In this document: in pieces, positions 19,878 to 31,700 of the stretch
Layout of the letters: every line of letters starts with the position of its first letter
How positions within the stretch are numbered: the stretch's first letter is position 1
Assembly: GCA_963971405.1 (NCBI GenBank)
Contig: OZ020486.1
Span: forward strand, 3,224,001 to 3,288,000
DNA from: Psococerastis gibbosa
Lineage: Eukaryota; Arthropoda; Insecta; Psocodea; Psocidae
Reading direction: 5' to 3'
DNA length: 64,000 nt
The notes under the pieces: generated by a model
Databases searched by the model: none
Seen by the model: the letters and a program-made list of their open reading frames with translations, nothing else
What the model was told of the DNA's origin: nothing
Position numbers and translations under genes: made by a program

Positions 19878-22732
19878 ATGGCAACTGCGAAAACTAATTA
19901 TAAGTACTGTGCTGTGCCTAACTGTACAAATACGACATTCAGTACGCCACAAAAACTGTTTTTGCATATGCCTAATGATGGAAAAAGGCGAAGAGCATGG
20001 ATCCAAGCCGCAAGACGCGATGAGGCTGTCAGTCCGAAGTCAACTCTGTTTTTTTGTGAAGACCATTTCGAGGTAGGTTTGCGTTGATTTCTACTCTTTT
20101 TTCCAATGAAATTAGTATTCAGCCGTAATTTGCAGGCAGGTAATTTCTCCGACTGATGTGGGGTCTATGATGCATGACTACATAAACAATATACGTATTA
20201 TGGTAGGGCTATTCTGTGGAGGAGACTTCATATTGACTTATTGATTATTGCTAGGTTATGAAATTTAAATGTTGCGGCCTTACAAGATTCAATCACTTTC
20301 TTCTGTCACTCTTAGCATAAGCGTAGATTTCTTTCGCTCACTAAATAGTGTAGCTCCCTAGCTCCTTCGATTTTTGCCGATACTGACACAGTTACAGTAT
20401 ATAACTGCGCAGCTCATTGTTGATTTGGACTTTATATTTTTAGTCGGTTACTGGCCAATCAGTGCTCGGTTCATTTACAGCATTTATATGGACCAGAGAC
20501 CCACCGACCGCTTTCAACAAGCTGTCATTAATTATTAAAGTAGTAAAGTGGTTGTACTTCATTTTATATTAGATTGAACTTACTGACGTGTTTTTTTCTG
20601 TACCAGTTGGAAGAATGCATTGAAAATTTAACTTATGTTAAATTAATGCACGGGCGAATGACTATAAAAAAAACAGCGATGCCAACTAAATTTGAATGCC
20701 AGGGCAGGCGCATCAACAAGTTTTTGGAGCCGACAAGACTTTTACTAGTGAAGAGGCGAAGGAAAGAACTTATAGCTTCGGCCGTAAATGCGCAAGTAGA
20801 AGCTCAAGCAGGGCCAAGTAATGACAATCAAAGCTGCGAAGATAGTTTGCCTATTATTGAAGACCATGATAGCAATCGTAAGTAGAGTTTTCTATCATGT
20901 AGTTATGTTGCCTTCGCCTGGCAATCAGCATCTTCGCTGTCGATGATCATGCGGTAAACTTCCCGAGATATGTGCAATTTAATTGTAGGGCATTTCTCCA
21001 CTAACACATGAGGTTTAACACAGTCGACACAGTCATCGCCGTCCGCATCTTTTTTTCTTGCGGGAGGCAGACTGGGTGAGCCGAAATCTCTAAAATTCCA
21101 TCAAGGCTCTTTACTATCATCATCATCATATCAATATTATAAAATTGCGCGCAGGAGGCTTCCCCTGGGGAAAAAGTATGTGAAATGCGGCACGCCAGAA
21201 TTAGTAGCGTTCACGAATTTTGATAGCAGTCGAGATTTTACAGTCTAATACTTATTTATAAAACTCCAAGCTCCGCCAGACAGCGACATGTTGCTCTCGT
21301 TCTAGGCGGGGGGCAGCTGGTCTCCCCTGCCCTCTCCTGTGGACGCCCATGGACATAATGTGTATTTAAACTGCGTTTATTTTTTACATTTTCCTGGTTT
21401 ATGGTGACCCCATGTAAACACAGGAATTACGGAGTATTAATGTAGTTTATGTAAAAATACCAATGTGCGACACATGACGGTTTCTCTAAAAATAATAAAA
21501 ATCTATATCTGAAAATATTGTATAGTAGACGTTCCGTGTAATGTGTGAGCCACTGTGAATCTTATATTGTGTTTTAAAATTTACTGTATACCTGTACATG
21601 GTTTTTTTTTGTTTCAGTTTTTTCAAATGACAAGTGCACGCAAACTATGCAGGCAGCTGCCGTAACTAGCCGAGCTGTGCAAGTGACGCCACAGTACACG
21701 ACTGTCAGTTGCTCGCCAATTAAATCTGCAACTACCAGTCGCGGTACTACAAAAACCCCGGAGAAACTGGAGAGGGGGTCCGGCCGCAAATGTTCGGCCT
21801 GTAGTTTTCTAAATTCAAGCAGTGAAGATAGTGATGACAGCGATTTCGCAATTGACGATGTCGTCGAGCTGAAGGAGCTGTCTGCTCGCAGGATGAAGTT
21901 AATAATTCAGGCTAGGCCAAAGAAATATTTAGGCATTCCTGCGAGCTGCATTTTCGTGTTTGAAATGCTGACAAAAGATGCCCCCTGCCGCAATGTGGCG
22001 ATAGTCTTGCAGCGAATAAAACTCTGCAGGACCTTCGATGAAATAGGGGACGACTTCGGAATTACCCAACAGCACGCCAGTACTGTTTTTAAGCAGACAT
22101 TGCCTTACGTCCATTCAAACCTGAAGTCGCTTATACATTGGCCCCCTAAACCTACAATACTTGCCAACTTACCAATTGCATTTAGGGCCAATTACCGGGA
22201 AGTAGTGTGCATATTGGACGCATTCGAAATTGAAATCCAAAAGCCAAGCAATCCCATCCTGCAGTCAGCCACTTGGTCGCAATATAAAAAATGCAATACA
22301 ATTAAGTACATAGTGGGTGTTACTCCCGATGGACTAGTCTCATGGTGTTCGAAGGGATATGGAGGTCGGACTGAAGACACGCACATAGTGACCGAGTCTG
22401 ATTTTCTACATCACCTTCCGATGGACAGTTTAGTCATGACTGATCGTGGGTTCAAAACACTTGAACCATTCCTTTTGAGAAAAAATTGTCGGCTTGTGCG
22501 ACCGCCAAGTGTTTTTCTTACAAGTGGTACAGTCATGACTAAGAAAGAAGTCATAGAGACGAAGCAAATAGCTGCCCTCCGTATACACGTTGAGCGAGTT
22601 ATAGAGCGCATTCGCGAGGAGAAGTTGTTGTCTATGCATTCGTGTGTGAATTTAAAATTTTTGCCTATGCTGGATATGGCAGTGGAATGTGCATTAGGGC
22701 TTGTAAATTTACAGGGAAAATTAATTAAGTAA
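19878..22732 (+). CDS. ISL2EU transposase: THAP zinc finger plus DDE (DDE_Tnp_4-like) domain, 526 aa
   Basis: Exons 19878-20072, 20607-20877 and 21618-22732 join in phase (GAG|GTAGGT, AATC|GTAAGT; acceptors TACCAG and TTTCAG), giving 1,581 nt with no internal stop. Residues 1 to about 100 are a C2CH THAP DNA-binding finger: YCAVPNCTN, a basic W-I-Q-A segment, FFCEDHF, and the AMPTKF version of the family's AVPTIF motif, read across the first intron. A helix-turn-helix (FDEIGDDFGITQQHASTVF) follows. Catalytic candidates are D356 (LDAFEIE), D431 (MTDRGF) and E481 (HVERVIERI). It should bind the element ends and cut and join DNA in the nucleus. The ATG at 19878 opens directly into the finger. 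The long last exon alone lacks the DNA-binding part. Confidence 0.85.
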
Positions 22733-23170
22733 CATTACGACTTTGATTTGATTATCACAAGATTTACTAAATTCTGTGTTAAGGCCGGAAGAACCGGCAC
22801 ACACGAAACACTCTTGTGTTCCAAAAAATGGCGACTATGAACTTTTACTTATTAAATTATTTTTACTTTGACTGGACATCATCATGAAATCGTTGATTTG
22901 CCGTAAAAAGTGTAGATTACCATTATCGTATATAATAATACAGGCTTTCAGTGATATTTTAATTCATTCCTCTGCGACCAATATTAACTGAGATATGAAT
23001 TATATAAGGTTTCAATCGGCCGCTATCTTGTAACTAAATAGTGGATTTAGCTGGTTAAAGAACTCGATCAAGACATTTTTGAAGTTCATCAAAATCGGAT
23101 AATATTTACGGAAGTTGGAGTGTTTCCTAAAATCGATATACATACATAAACACATACTGTACATACGTAT
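22733..23170. other. ISL2EU interior, 3' flank of the transposase gene
   Basis: Noncoding A/T-rich sequence after the transposase stop. No clear feature beyond a probable 3' UTR. Confidence 0.4.
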
Positions 23171-24831
23171 ATACACATATACGGGCGGGCCATAACGCTA
23201 GGCGGACACGCGTAGCACCAGCCTGCCATAACGTTATCCGGTAATTTTTAAATTCCAGTTTTCTTCAATATTAATCGCTATTATTGCTTTGTTTTGGGTT
23301 CAAGGTGGAAGTATGCGGCATACGAAGCCTCCTAGTTAAGTAAAAAGTTTGCAAACCGACTTAATTAATTGATAATTAATATATTAGGTTTACTATAATG
23401 GCGTGTTTTCGTCGGTTCAATGCAATAGAATTGGCGCGAAATCACGGCCATCTGATTGGCTTGAAACCGCAGTGAACCGTCGGTTGGACTGTATGGACGG
23501 GCTCAGCCGAATTTTTATTTGGGGCAGGGTGGGGGGGGGGGGGGGTCGCCGCAATTTAATATGATGACTTTATTAATTTTTTGCGCTACAATTTAAAATA
23601 ATAATAATAAATATTAAATTAATGTAAAAAATTCTATATTTAATTTAAAAGTAGGTAGGCTACAAATATCACTAAAAAGTAAAATAAAGTGTATGATGCT
23701 TTTGGAAAATGAATTATATTGTTAATAATTATATTATATCGTAGACTATATACGCGGCATTAACGGGGTATCTATTAGCGGCTTACGATATTCAAACCAC
23801 ATTTCTGAAATTTATTTTGTGAAAAGTTGTCATGAAATTGTTTTCAAGGGTCAACGAAATACCCAAAGCGGTTTTCTTTTTTGAGTTATAGGCTGCTCCA
23901 AATTTGCTGGATTTCTTTGAGTTTATTGGTTACCCTTGTCAAGTTGCATAACAATTAAATTGACTTGAATATTTTCAATTAGAACTCGTTCTCCCTGATA
24001 AAGTGACCTGTCGATGATCTCATGCAGTTGTGCATGATGGAGGATATAATTTTTTAATTTGTGATAATGATATAACATGAATCTTCACATCTGGACTGTA
24101 TACAACACGATTGCATAACTAAACACTTGCAGTTTTTATAATTTTAGCCAATTAATTTCATCCACCAGCAAATAACAATGTTAAAAAAATATTAAATAAT
24201 AAAATAGGGCATCCATGCGTTGTTTATCAAATTCATTTTGAAAGCCTCTTGCGTGAACATAATCATTGTTATCAATTTTTGACACCGAAAAAAAACCTTA
24301 GATTATAGAAGAAAGTTATTAATATAATTATTATGTAAGTATTTGTAACTGCAAGCAGGGGAGCCAGAGGATATCCCCCAGGGAGGGAGAATTTGAATAA
24401 ATAGGCGAAAAATAATAGGTACCGTAAATCTTGATTTTTAAAAGATAACTTCGCCTTTATGTAGGTACATTGGGACTAGGTATCTAGGGTCAAGGGTGAA
24501 TTATCAAGTCAAATCCATTGGGAAAGGCACGAATTTCCGGATCTGGACTATATACAACACAGTTGCATAACTTAGCATTTGCAGATTTTGTACTTTAGCC
24601 TATTTATCCACCAGCACTGTAAAGAAATATTAAATATTAAAATTTATCCTGTTAAATTCGAAAGTCTGATGCGTGAACAGAAAAATATTCGTTGTTGATA
24701 GGATATGCTCCGTAAAGATGGGAGATACCTACAATTGCAGCTACAAGTAAACATTTAAAATACTGGTAGGAAAAACCTTTTTTTTCCGCACCTGCCTCAT
24801 TAAATATTTCCTCAGGGGGGACTCCAGCTAG

Positions 24832-25213
24832 TGGCGTAGCCAAGGGGGGAGGGTCAGCTGGGTCTGGACCCCCCCCCCCCCCCCAAATGGACACCTGTTT
24901 CCATGTTAATAAAGTTATCGTCTCCAAAATCATTTTTTTGCCGACAAACCATTTCAGGCCTATATTTTAAGAAACTTTCCCCGGGGGAAACCGCCGGGCC
25001 CCCCTTCGGCCTGGGCAAGGGAAATTAAAATCATGCCCCTAATTAGTCAATGAGAACGGCTTTTCTATATTTTTGTAATATTTTAAAAAATCGGGGGTGG
25101 GGAAGTGCCAAATGAAACACTGCCCCCTTCGAAAGCCCATCGTAATTGGGCAAAATTTATGTATTGATGTTGCATGAAAACCAGACCCCCCAAAAAAAAT
25201 TCCGGCTACGCCA
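24832..25213. mobile_element. Poly-C MITE with TGGCGTAGCC inverted ends
   Basis: Begins TGGCGTAGCCAAGG and ends CCGGCTACGCCA, with two or more long C runs inside. It is related in style to 56666-56847 (CAAGGCCGTAGCC ends). The Gly-rich reading frames here are artefacts of the C/G runs. Confidence 0.55.
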
Positions 25214-25495
25214 TTGACTCTAGCCCCCCCCCCCCCCCCCCCTCTGCCAGTAGTGCTGCCCCAATTCTTTACCACTACTTGACAGAGAAAGGCCATTTCA
25301 TTTATGCACCTTATTGGCGCCCCAGTAATAAAAATCCAAGATCCTGAACTGATACGGGCCCATCCCCCCCCCCCCAATGTTTGCAGCGTACACTATATAC
25401 AATGGAGCGAGTTTTAAGGATTTTAAAATATTATGAAGTTACCTCACATTCAGGGATGTCAGATGAACCCCCCCCCCCCCCCCAATCTGGCTACG

Positions 25496-25624
25496 GTCAT
25501 GGGGACATCGAGGGATCCGAAATTTAACTATAGGAAAATTATTTAGCATGAAATTACTCATATTATCTATCTACTAATTGATCAAACAGGAAAGCATGTT
25601 CGAGTAAACTCGGACCGGCTCTTT
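25496..25624 (+). mobile_element. Helentron-like element, 3'-end fragment (copy 4)
   Basis: Only the last 130 bp are present: ATAGGAAAATTATTTAGCATG, then GGAAAGCATGTTCGAGTAAA and CTCGGACCGGCTCTT. Confidence 0.7.
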
Positions 25625-25850
25625 TAGTTTTCCCAAACACCAGACTAAAACTCAATGTCCATTCATCGAACAAAGTCGCAGCTGCATATGGCTATGAACT
25701 GTCCAATATGGGATCCCTATAGCGACGTTGTACGGTCACGGAATTACCGCCTAACGTTATGCAAATCAGAGTGATGGTTCATCGCCCATAAGAAAATACA
25801 CACCGCTACCGGATAACGTTATGGCTCGCTCGTACAGTATATATGTATAA

Positions 25851-26158
25851 AGCTGGCCATTGACAAGGCCTCCAAACGGACTCGCGCCAAGCCAAATGGC
25901 GTGTCCTGTTCCATTTGGCGTTAGCGCCATTTAGAGGGGTCATTCACGACTACGCTGAACCAGTCGCTTTAAATCTTTCAAATTGTACAGTGTAAAAGTA
26001 CCTCTTCCATATCGTAACACTATACAATTTGAAAGATTTGGAGCTACTGGTTCAGCGTAGTCATGAATGACCCCTCTAAATGGCGCTAACGCAAAATGGA
26101 ACATGACGCGCCATTTGGCTTGCGCGATTCCATTTGGAGCCCTCGTGTATGGCCAGCT
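25851..26158. mobile_element. Palindromic MITE, AGCTGGCC family, copy A
   Basis: A 308-bp near-perfect hairpin from AGCTGGCCATTGACAAGG to TCGTGTATGGCCAGCT. TAA stands on both sides (25848-25850 and 26159-26161), a 3-bp target duplication as used by PIF/Harbinger elements. A second copy with the same TAA flanks is at 54149-54446. No coding capacity. Confidence 0.8.
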
Positions 26159-26299
26159 TAACATTTTGAAAAGAGGGTGGTTTTAGGCTCAGGGGGTCAT
26201 GAAATGAAAAGTCGTGAAGAAATTTTCCGAGAGTCGAACATTGGTAGATGGTAGATCTCAATAGGTACATGAATCTGCCTTTAAGCTGAAAATATAAAG

Positions 26300-26760
26300 G
26301 TGTTTTGTTCAGCTGCTATTTATCCGCCCCTGGGTCCAGTGCAATTTGTTTTGAATTATGGCGGTTGGCTGTTGCTGTGCAGGAGAATCCGGGCTAATAG
26401 GCCGTGGTCGATTTGAAAGTATGCTTCCAAACGTTTCGTCAATAACAACAGTGGCACTATGTACTACACTTCTAAGATTGTATCGTGGGGGTACCGTAGG
26501 AACTGACTGACAGACTGGTGCAGGTATGGATCGGCGCGCAAGCGCTCTCGTGTCTGCTTGGCTAGTTGGCGTCATTCTCTGTTTTGTTGTTTTATTTACT
26601 TTTAACCTACCCCCGACTACATAGGAAAGCCATAGAAATCTATAAACATCCGCAAAACTTTAATAGAACGGAAGAAGGATTAAAACACTACCGAGTCAAT
26701 CAGACACGAGAGCGCCTGCGCACCAATTCAGACCTGCTCGGTGGGCCCTCTAACTGTAGC
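26300..26760. mobile_element. Penelope-like element remnants
   Basis: Plus strand 26597-26700 reads RLHRKAIEIYKHPQNFNRTE, the conserved segment at the end of Penelope-like polyproteins. The adjoining minus strand contains PPRYNLRSV and a GACGAAACGTTTGGAAG block that recurs downstream of the related remnant at 52305-52700. It is fragmented and dead. Confidence 0.55.
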
Positions 26761-26823
26761 CTACGTCTTCAATTCCTTAGGGACACCTGAAAACTATGAC
26801 ACTACCTATAGAAGTATTGTTAT

Positions 26824-27791
26824 ACAGGGTGCCCCAGACCATCCGTCCACCTACTTTTTCTCGAAAACGAATGACGTCAGAGGTCTGATTTTTTTTTAAA
26901 TCATTACAAAATGGGGGTTGATGCATTTCTGGAAATTAGTTTGGAATTTTTTGGGGACCTGGAAGGGGGGTTTGGGGGGTCCGTATGCTGTTCCTCGAAA
27001 TAATGAGAACAATTTTTTGTTTGTCATTGTTAAGTTGAAGTCATGAGCTTTCATTTGAGATGTCACTTGCCATGCTTCGGGTGACCTATTCCCAACCTCC
27101 CCCCCTCCCCATTGAGGCGCAGGTTCAGGCACTAACATTTGTGTATCATTGTCAAGCTGAAGTCATGAGCTTTTATTTGAGGTGTCACTTGCCATGCTTT
27201 AGGTGACCCATTCCCACCCTTCGCCCCTCTCCCCGTTCAAGCGCAGGTTCAGGTACGATTTGTATAGTTAACTTGACATTTCTTGTAATAAGCTTTCATT
27301 TAAGGTACAACATGCCATATGATATTTTAGAGAAATTTAATCTCAAACTTTAGCTGTTTACTGTACCTGAACTGAAAAACTCAGGTACACCAAGGTAAGA
27401 TTATCAAGTACTCCTATTTTTTCTTTACCAGAAAATTTGATTTAGACTTTTAGCATTCAGCACACTAATAGCCCACAGGTACCCAATGTTTGACTTTTAA
27501 AGACCTCCTGTACCTGAACCTGTAGGGATACAATCAAAATTTTTGCAAATTATGAATGAACACTTTATAAGCCTTCAACTGATGTACAATTTGACATACC
27601 TTTACATTTGATTATTCCGAGGAACAGCATACGGACCCCCCAAACCCCCCCTTCCAGGTCCCCAAAAAATTCCAAACTAATTTCCAGAAATGCATCAACC
27701 CCCACTTTGTAATGATAAAAAAAAATTCAGACCTCTGACGTCATTTGTTTTCGAGAAAAAGTAGGTGGTCGGATGGTCTGGGGCACCCTGT
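26824..27791. mobile_element. Foldback DNA element with about 180-bp inverted arms
   Basis: Arms at 26824-27003 and 27612-27791 are close inverse complements, with termini ACAGGGTGCCCCAGACCATC and GGATGGTCTGGGGCACCCTGT. AT flanks both edges. The spacer holds two direct copies of a unit of about 115 bp (27027-27140 and 27150-27260, both with AAGTCATGAGCTTT and GCGCAGGTTCAGG). No protein is encoded. Confidence 0.75.
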
Positions 27792-27799
27792 ATATGCAG

Positions 27800-28350
27800 C
27801 CTCACCGTATTTTCTTACGGAACATTGCCTATAAAATTAGTTTATATTGTAGCTTATAACAAGAATGGTTTTTTCCATTTATTGCATATTTACTGTGATA
27901 TACTGTACCCCTGAATAAAAAACTACTTCTAGTACTAAGTGGTCTCCATTTTTTGCTTGATATGCAATTCCTCATGAAATATCTAACTTGCAACAATAAA
28001 CGAAGCGTCATAAAGCAGAAACAATGTTCCTCTTCATTCTGATATGTAGTATGTGACCATGATTCACACCAATTGGCCACAGTTTTGAAACTCCTTCAAC
28101 GTGACGCCCCCAGAGACCATTATTTTTTTTACAAATGAAGTTTCAAAACTGTGGCCGATCTGTGTCAGTGACGGCAGCATATTGTGCATCAAAGCGTGGA
28201 GAATTATTTCCTCCAGTTAATGACACTTTATTTCTTTGTTCTCATTGAACAGGTGTTGTAAAACTGGTTCCGCAAGCACCGGTTAGCAAGGCACATGCCC
28301 AGACTCTGGCCAATGGCAATCACAAACCCGGCCCTAGCGTGGACAATCCC
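27800..28350. other. ISL2EU interior, mostly unassigned
   Basis: A/T-rich noncoding sequence. An inverted pair, GTTTTGAAACTCC near 28083 and GAAGTTTCAAAACTGTGGCC near 28137, marks a small hairpin of unknown origin. No gene is supported. Confidence 0.4.
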
Positions 28351-28353
28351 ATA

Positions 28354-28471
28354 GGCGGGGTTTCCACATACGTCAATGTTAAATATGGTGGTAGCAGACA
28401 TTTTTAGTATGTCTTTAATGTCTGCTAAAACGTCAATACCACATTTACCATTGACATGTGGAAACCCCGCC
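28354..28471. repeat. Palindromic MITE, GGCGGGGTTTCCACAT family, second copy
   Basis: From GGCGGGGTTTCCACATACGT to ACATGTGGAAACCCCGCC with ATA on both sides. It matches 13618-13751 including the central TTAGTATGTCTTTAATGTC. It lies about 250 bp beyond the nuclease stop. Confidence 0.75.
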
Positions 28472-28724
28472 ATATAATGTGCTCCACAGTTTCCAGCTGA
28501 TCGCACGATATATATTAGAATAGATCGATTGACTTATGGGAGAGAGCACTGGCTGAGTGAATTTGTGTAGGTGGCAGTAGACAAAAAAAATGGCGGCCCA
28601 GTTATAAGGATTTGAAAACCACGTCAAAACAATGTAAATAAATAAACAAAACAACTATTGGGATCACAAAGCATTTAACCATTATCAATCGAAGGTACAA
28701 TCGCTGATTCCCCTCCGAAGCAAA

Positions 28725-31397
28725 CTACAATCTGGGCCTAATGAACGATTCCCAAAACTGATGCGCTTGATGCAGAAGTTGACGCACGTAGGGCTCGTCA
28801 TAGTCCACGATTATGAGGATTGCTTTTTGTGACTTTTCGAAATCCGGCGAAGCGCAACAAAATAATCCTCTTCGCCGTTTGGTCACTAGCATCTGCAGCT
28901 GCATTTGGGCTTTCACCTTCTCTGTTAATTCTGAGTGAGAATTGACGTAATGACTGATATTTTTGTATTTGGTGGGACACTTCACTTCAATCACATAATC
29001 TTCGCTCACACCATCTGGTGACGCAGCCAGCCAAGGGTGGGATGGCAAAAAGAACAGTCCCGTCTTACGCCACTTCAAATTGAATGTCTTTGCCAACAAT
29101 CGGATAACTGGCTCCTCCAAGATGCGGCCCCTTTCCATAGCTTTTGTGTCCCTGACTTTGAGAACCCCAATTATTGAATTGACGAGCGATCCGTCGGGTG
29201 TTCTACAGTGGGCGGCTTCATGGATTTTCGAGGCGGTGATCCTACCGTACCTATAATAAAAATTGTCAAATTTACTGATTTGCAACAAATTAAATCTCAA
29301 TTAAAGGATTGCAGAGCAATCCGGATATAAATGGCAGGCATATATCCATGACTTAAATTATGAAATGAAAAATCGTCTTTACTTCAGGCGAGCTTTAGCC
29401 CCGAAAGGCTACTCTTCCAGCGAACCTGCAACTTGTAACAAATTCATCCCCAAATTTGTGAGTCGTATGAACTATGGTCAAAACGTCGTGAAACGCACCA
29501 ATACATTGGCTGTCGCATAATGACGTTTCCATTTAGAACACAGTGCAATGTTCTTAATTTCTTCCCTCAACTGTCACCATTACTATGACATTTCAAATAG
29601 TCTACTGTTAACTTACTTGCGACCAATTACAGGAAAGCTGTCATTTGCCTTGAGTCATGGACCAAAGCTTGTAAGTTTTTGTTGGGCACTCAGAAACTCA
29701 GTGAAAACCCGGTTGCGCATTCATTTTTGTTTGTTTGTAAATTAATGACAGTGGCGCGACCCCAATGATTTTAACAAATTGATGTTTCCATTTCTAAACT
29801 TTTTTTATTTAACTTGCAACATTTCTTAACCCATTTACATGCTTTCATGTAACATATGAAGATGTAACTAACCTTAGCTCATGCCAAAGAGGATTGTCAG
29901 CCTGGCCTCTTGTGGCGACTTCTGCTTCCTCGCAAACTGAAGCCGTCATAACCCTCTGCACTAAACTCTCAAAATCTTCTGAATTATTTATCAGATAGTG
30001 CAGACTGAGCTGCTCCACGGTCGGTCTTTCCAGGAACTGTCTGTGGATCATGCTACTGTTATATGATCCACCAGACAGAACTTGTGCACGAAAGTCCACG
30101 TTGTCCGGCAACGGTATAGGTACCCTCCCAAAGTCAGCTAATGTGACGTGCGTGCCTCCTCTTCCAACAGAAGACAACGCAGGCTTCTTCCAGTAGCAAA
30201 CAGTGGAAGTAGGAGATGGTTCTTCTGTCCTCCGCTGCAGCCACAGAAGAAATGCAACCGAATGCTTACAGCCACCTAAAATGAAAATAAAAAAGTTTAG
30301 ATAAATGTTGTTGTTGATAGTAGCATATTATGCTAATGCTTGCCAATAGGTCTGTTCATCGATCACAGTTAAGTCAATTTAGTGGCACCACAAACACCTT
30401 TAAGTAGTACGCAATGGAAATGCGTTAGGAATGGCCATGGGCCGATGATACTCTTCAAACTTTCACATTGACATAATACAGTAGGTAAATAAATGACAAA
30501 TAAATTCTGTTAAGTTCTTGACTGCATTGTACATTATGTTAACATTTATTATTTACGCTATTTTATTGAAAATCGGTGCAATATAGACTTTCTATTCTAT
30601 CCCTAGTCAATTGATATCATCTTACCTAGAGCGGCTTGGCACCCAGTGCACTGTGCATCCAATATTTCTTCAGCCTGCTCATTCAAATGCACCACTACTT
30701 CATACGGTGTACTTGTCACTCGGTGTTCAGGACACACTCTGCCTTTCACCCAACATTCTTCGTTGCAACGAAGGACTCCCACTTTTCCCACAGCGTTATC
30801 ACCGTAGGTCTGTCTTCCTGATCTGTAAAAAATTGTTTGGCTATTATGCATGTTAAAAAGCTAACGTACATGCAAATAGGCAATAGCCCCCGAACAAAGT
30901 TATGAGGCTGCTAAAATTGGTGCCCTCATATCACTGACACTACAAATGTTTAGTTGGTAGGTGAATTAGTTTTTAATAAAGTAAATACTTTCAATGCAGG
31001 GTACCTACTGGTGTAATGGACAAAGTAGAAGTACACAATCCGCTATAGTATAGCAGATTGTGTACTGAACTGTATAGCAGCTATACCCTACGCAAACAAA
31101 TGTATTGCACATAACCACTGACAAACAAAAGTGCCGACAACAAATAGTATAAAAACGAGAAGTCATTTTAAAAAATATCCTACATTGTTAGGGGCAAGGA
31201 AGACACCAAATTATTAGCTAGACCTAAGCGTAAAAAGCAAAGAGCTGCATTACTATCTTTAGCGATTCTTACCTGCTTTCTTTGACGCCTCGCAATTCCG
31301 GTGCTGTATATACAGATTTGCCACTTAAATAGGCCAAAACCATGTCGACGTCTACATGTGGCAGATTAGTAGAATTTGCTTGCACATACCGATCCAT
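28725..31397 (-). CDS. ISL2EU YqaJ/lambda-exonuclease-like protein with SWIM-like zinc site, 416 aa
   Basis: Four exons, 31397-31273, 30822-30626, 30275-29873 and 29250-28725, join in phase (AG|GTAAGA, G|GTAAGA, AAG|GTTAGT donors; ACAG, TTTTAG and TTATAG acceptors) into 1,251 nt. Residues 100-112 form a zinc-binding CxxC...CxH cluster (CTGCQAALGGCKH), similar to SWIM fingers. Residues 242-416 are a YqaJ recombinase/exonuclease fold: RYGRITASK, GRILEEP (E287), SPDG (D321) and IEVK (E330, K332), the metal-binding set of lambda exonuclease relatives, plus the conserved KAQMQLQM helix. In ISL2EU elements this accessory protein is thought to process DNA ends during transposition; the exact role is not established. 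It is convergent with the transposase gene. Confidence 0.85.
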
Positions 31398-31700
31398 TTT
31401 TCTAACTATATTTCAAGTTTTCCACCAAATAAAATATTAAAACAAAGATTTATTAAACTCGTCCACTGTAAAATGTAAACAAATATGCGTTTCTAACTTA
31501 AACCCGAACTTTCCCGAAGCTGGCGAGCACACGTGTGAATGTCTACGTCACGACGTCCGAATGTTTCCGAGTGGAAATTACGAACTTAAAATTAAAATAA
31601 AACTTAACTTACACTAAAAATGAGATAACTGGGCTCACAAAAACTTTAGTTTACAACTAATCTACAGCATTTCAACTCTAAAACGATTATTCCTCCCGCA

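Larger units (their letters stand above)
23181..25842. mobile_element. Probable nested element with GGCCATAACG-type inverted ends
   Basis: The left end reads ACGGGCGGGCCATAACGCTA and CCATAACGTTATCCGGTAAT. The right end (about 25752-25842) carries the inverted match ACCGGATAACGTTATGGCTC. The 2.6 kb between has no coding capacity and includes the G/C-run element at 24832-25213 and a Helentron-like fragment. The edges are approximate. Confidence 0.45.

Noticed and set aside
21647-22732. Stand-alone 361-aa transposase gene
   Set aside because: Upstream exons in phase add a complete THAP finger, and the splice sites are good; the frame is the last exon of a longer gene.
25039-25377. 112-aa Gly-rich frame
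   Set aside because: It crosses two poly-C tracts of a MITE and shows no family features.
26309-26575. 88-aa host gene
   Set aside because: The PPRYNLRSV segment and neighbouring blocks recur beside another Penelope-like remnant at 52305-52700, so it is a mobile-element remnant.
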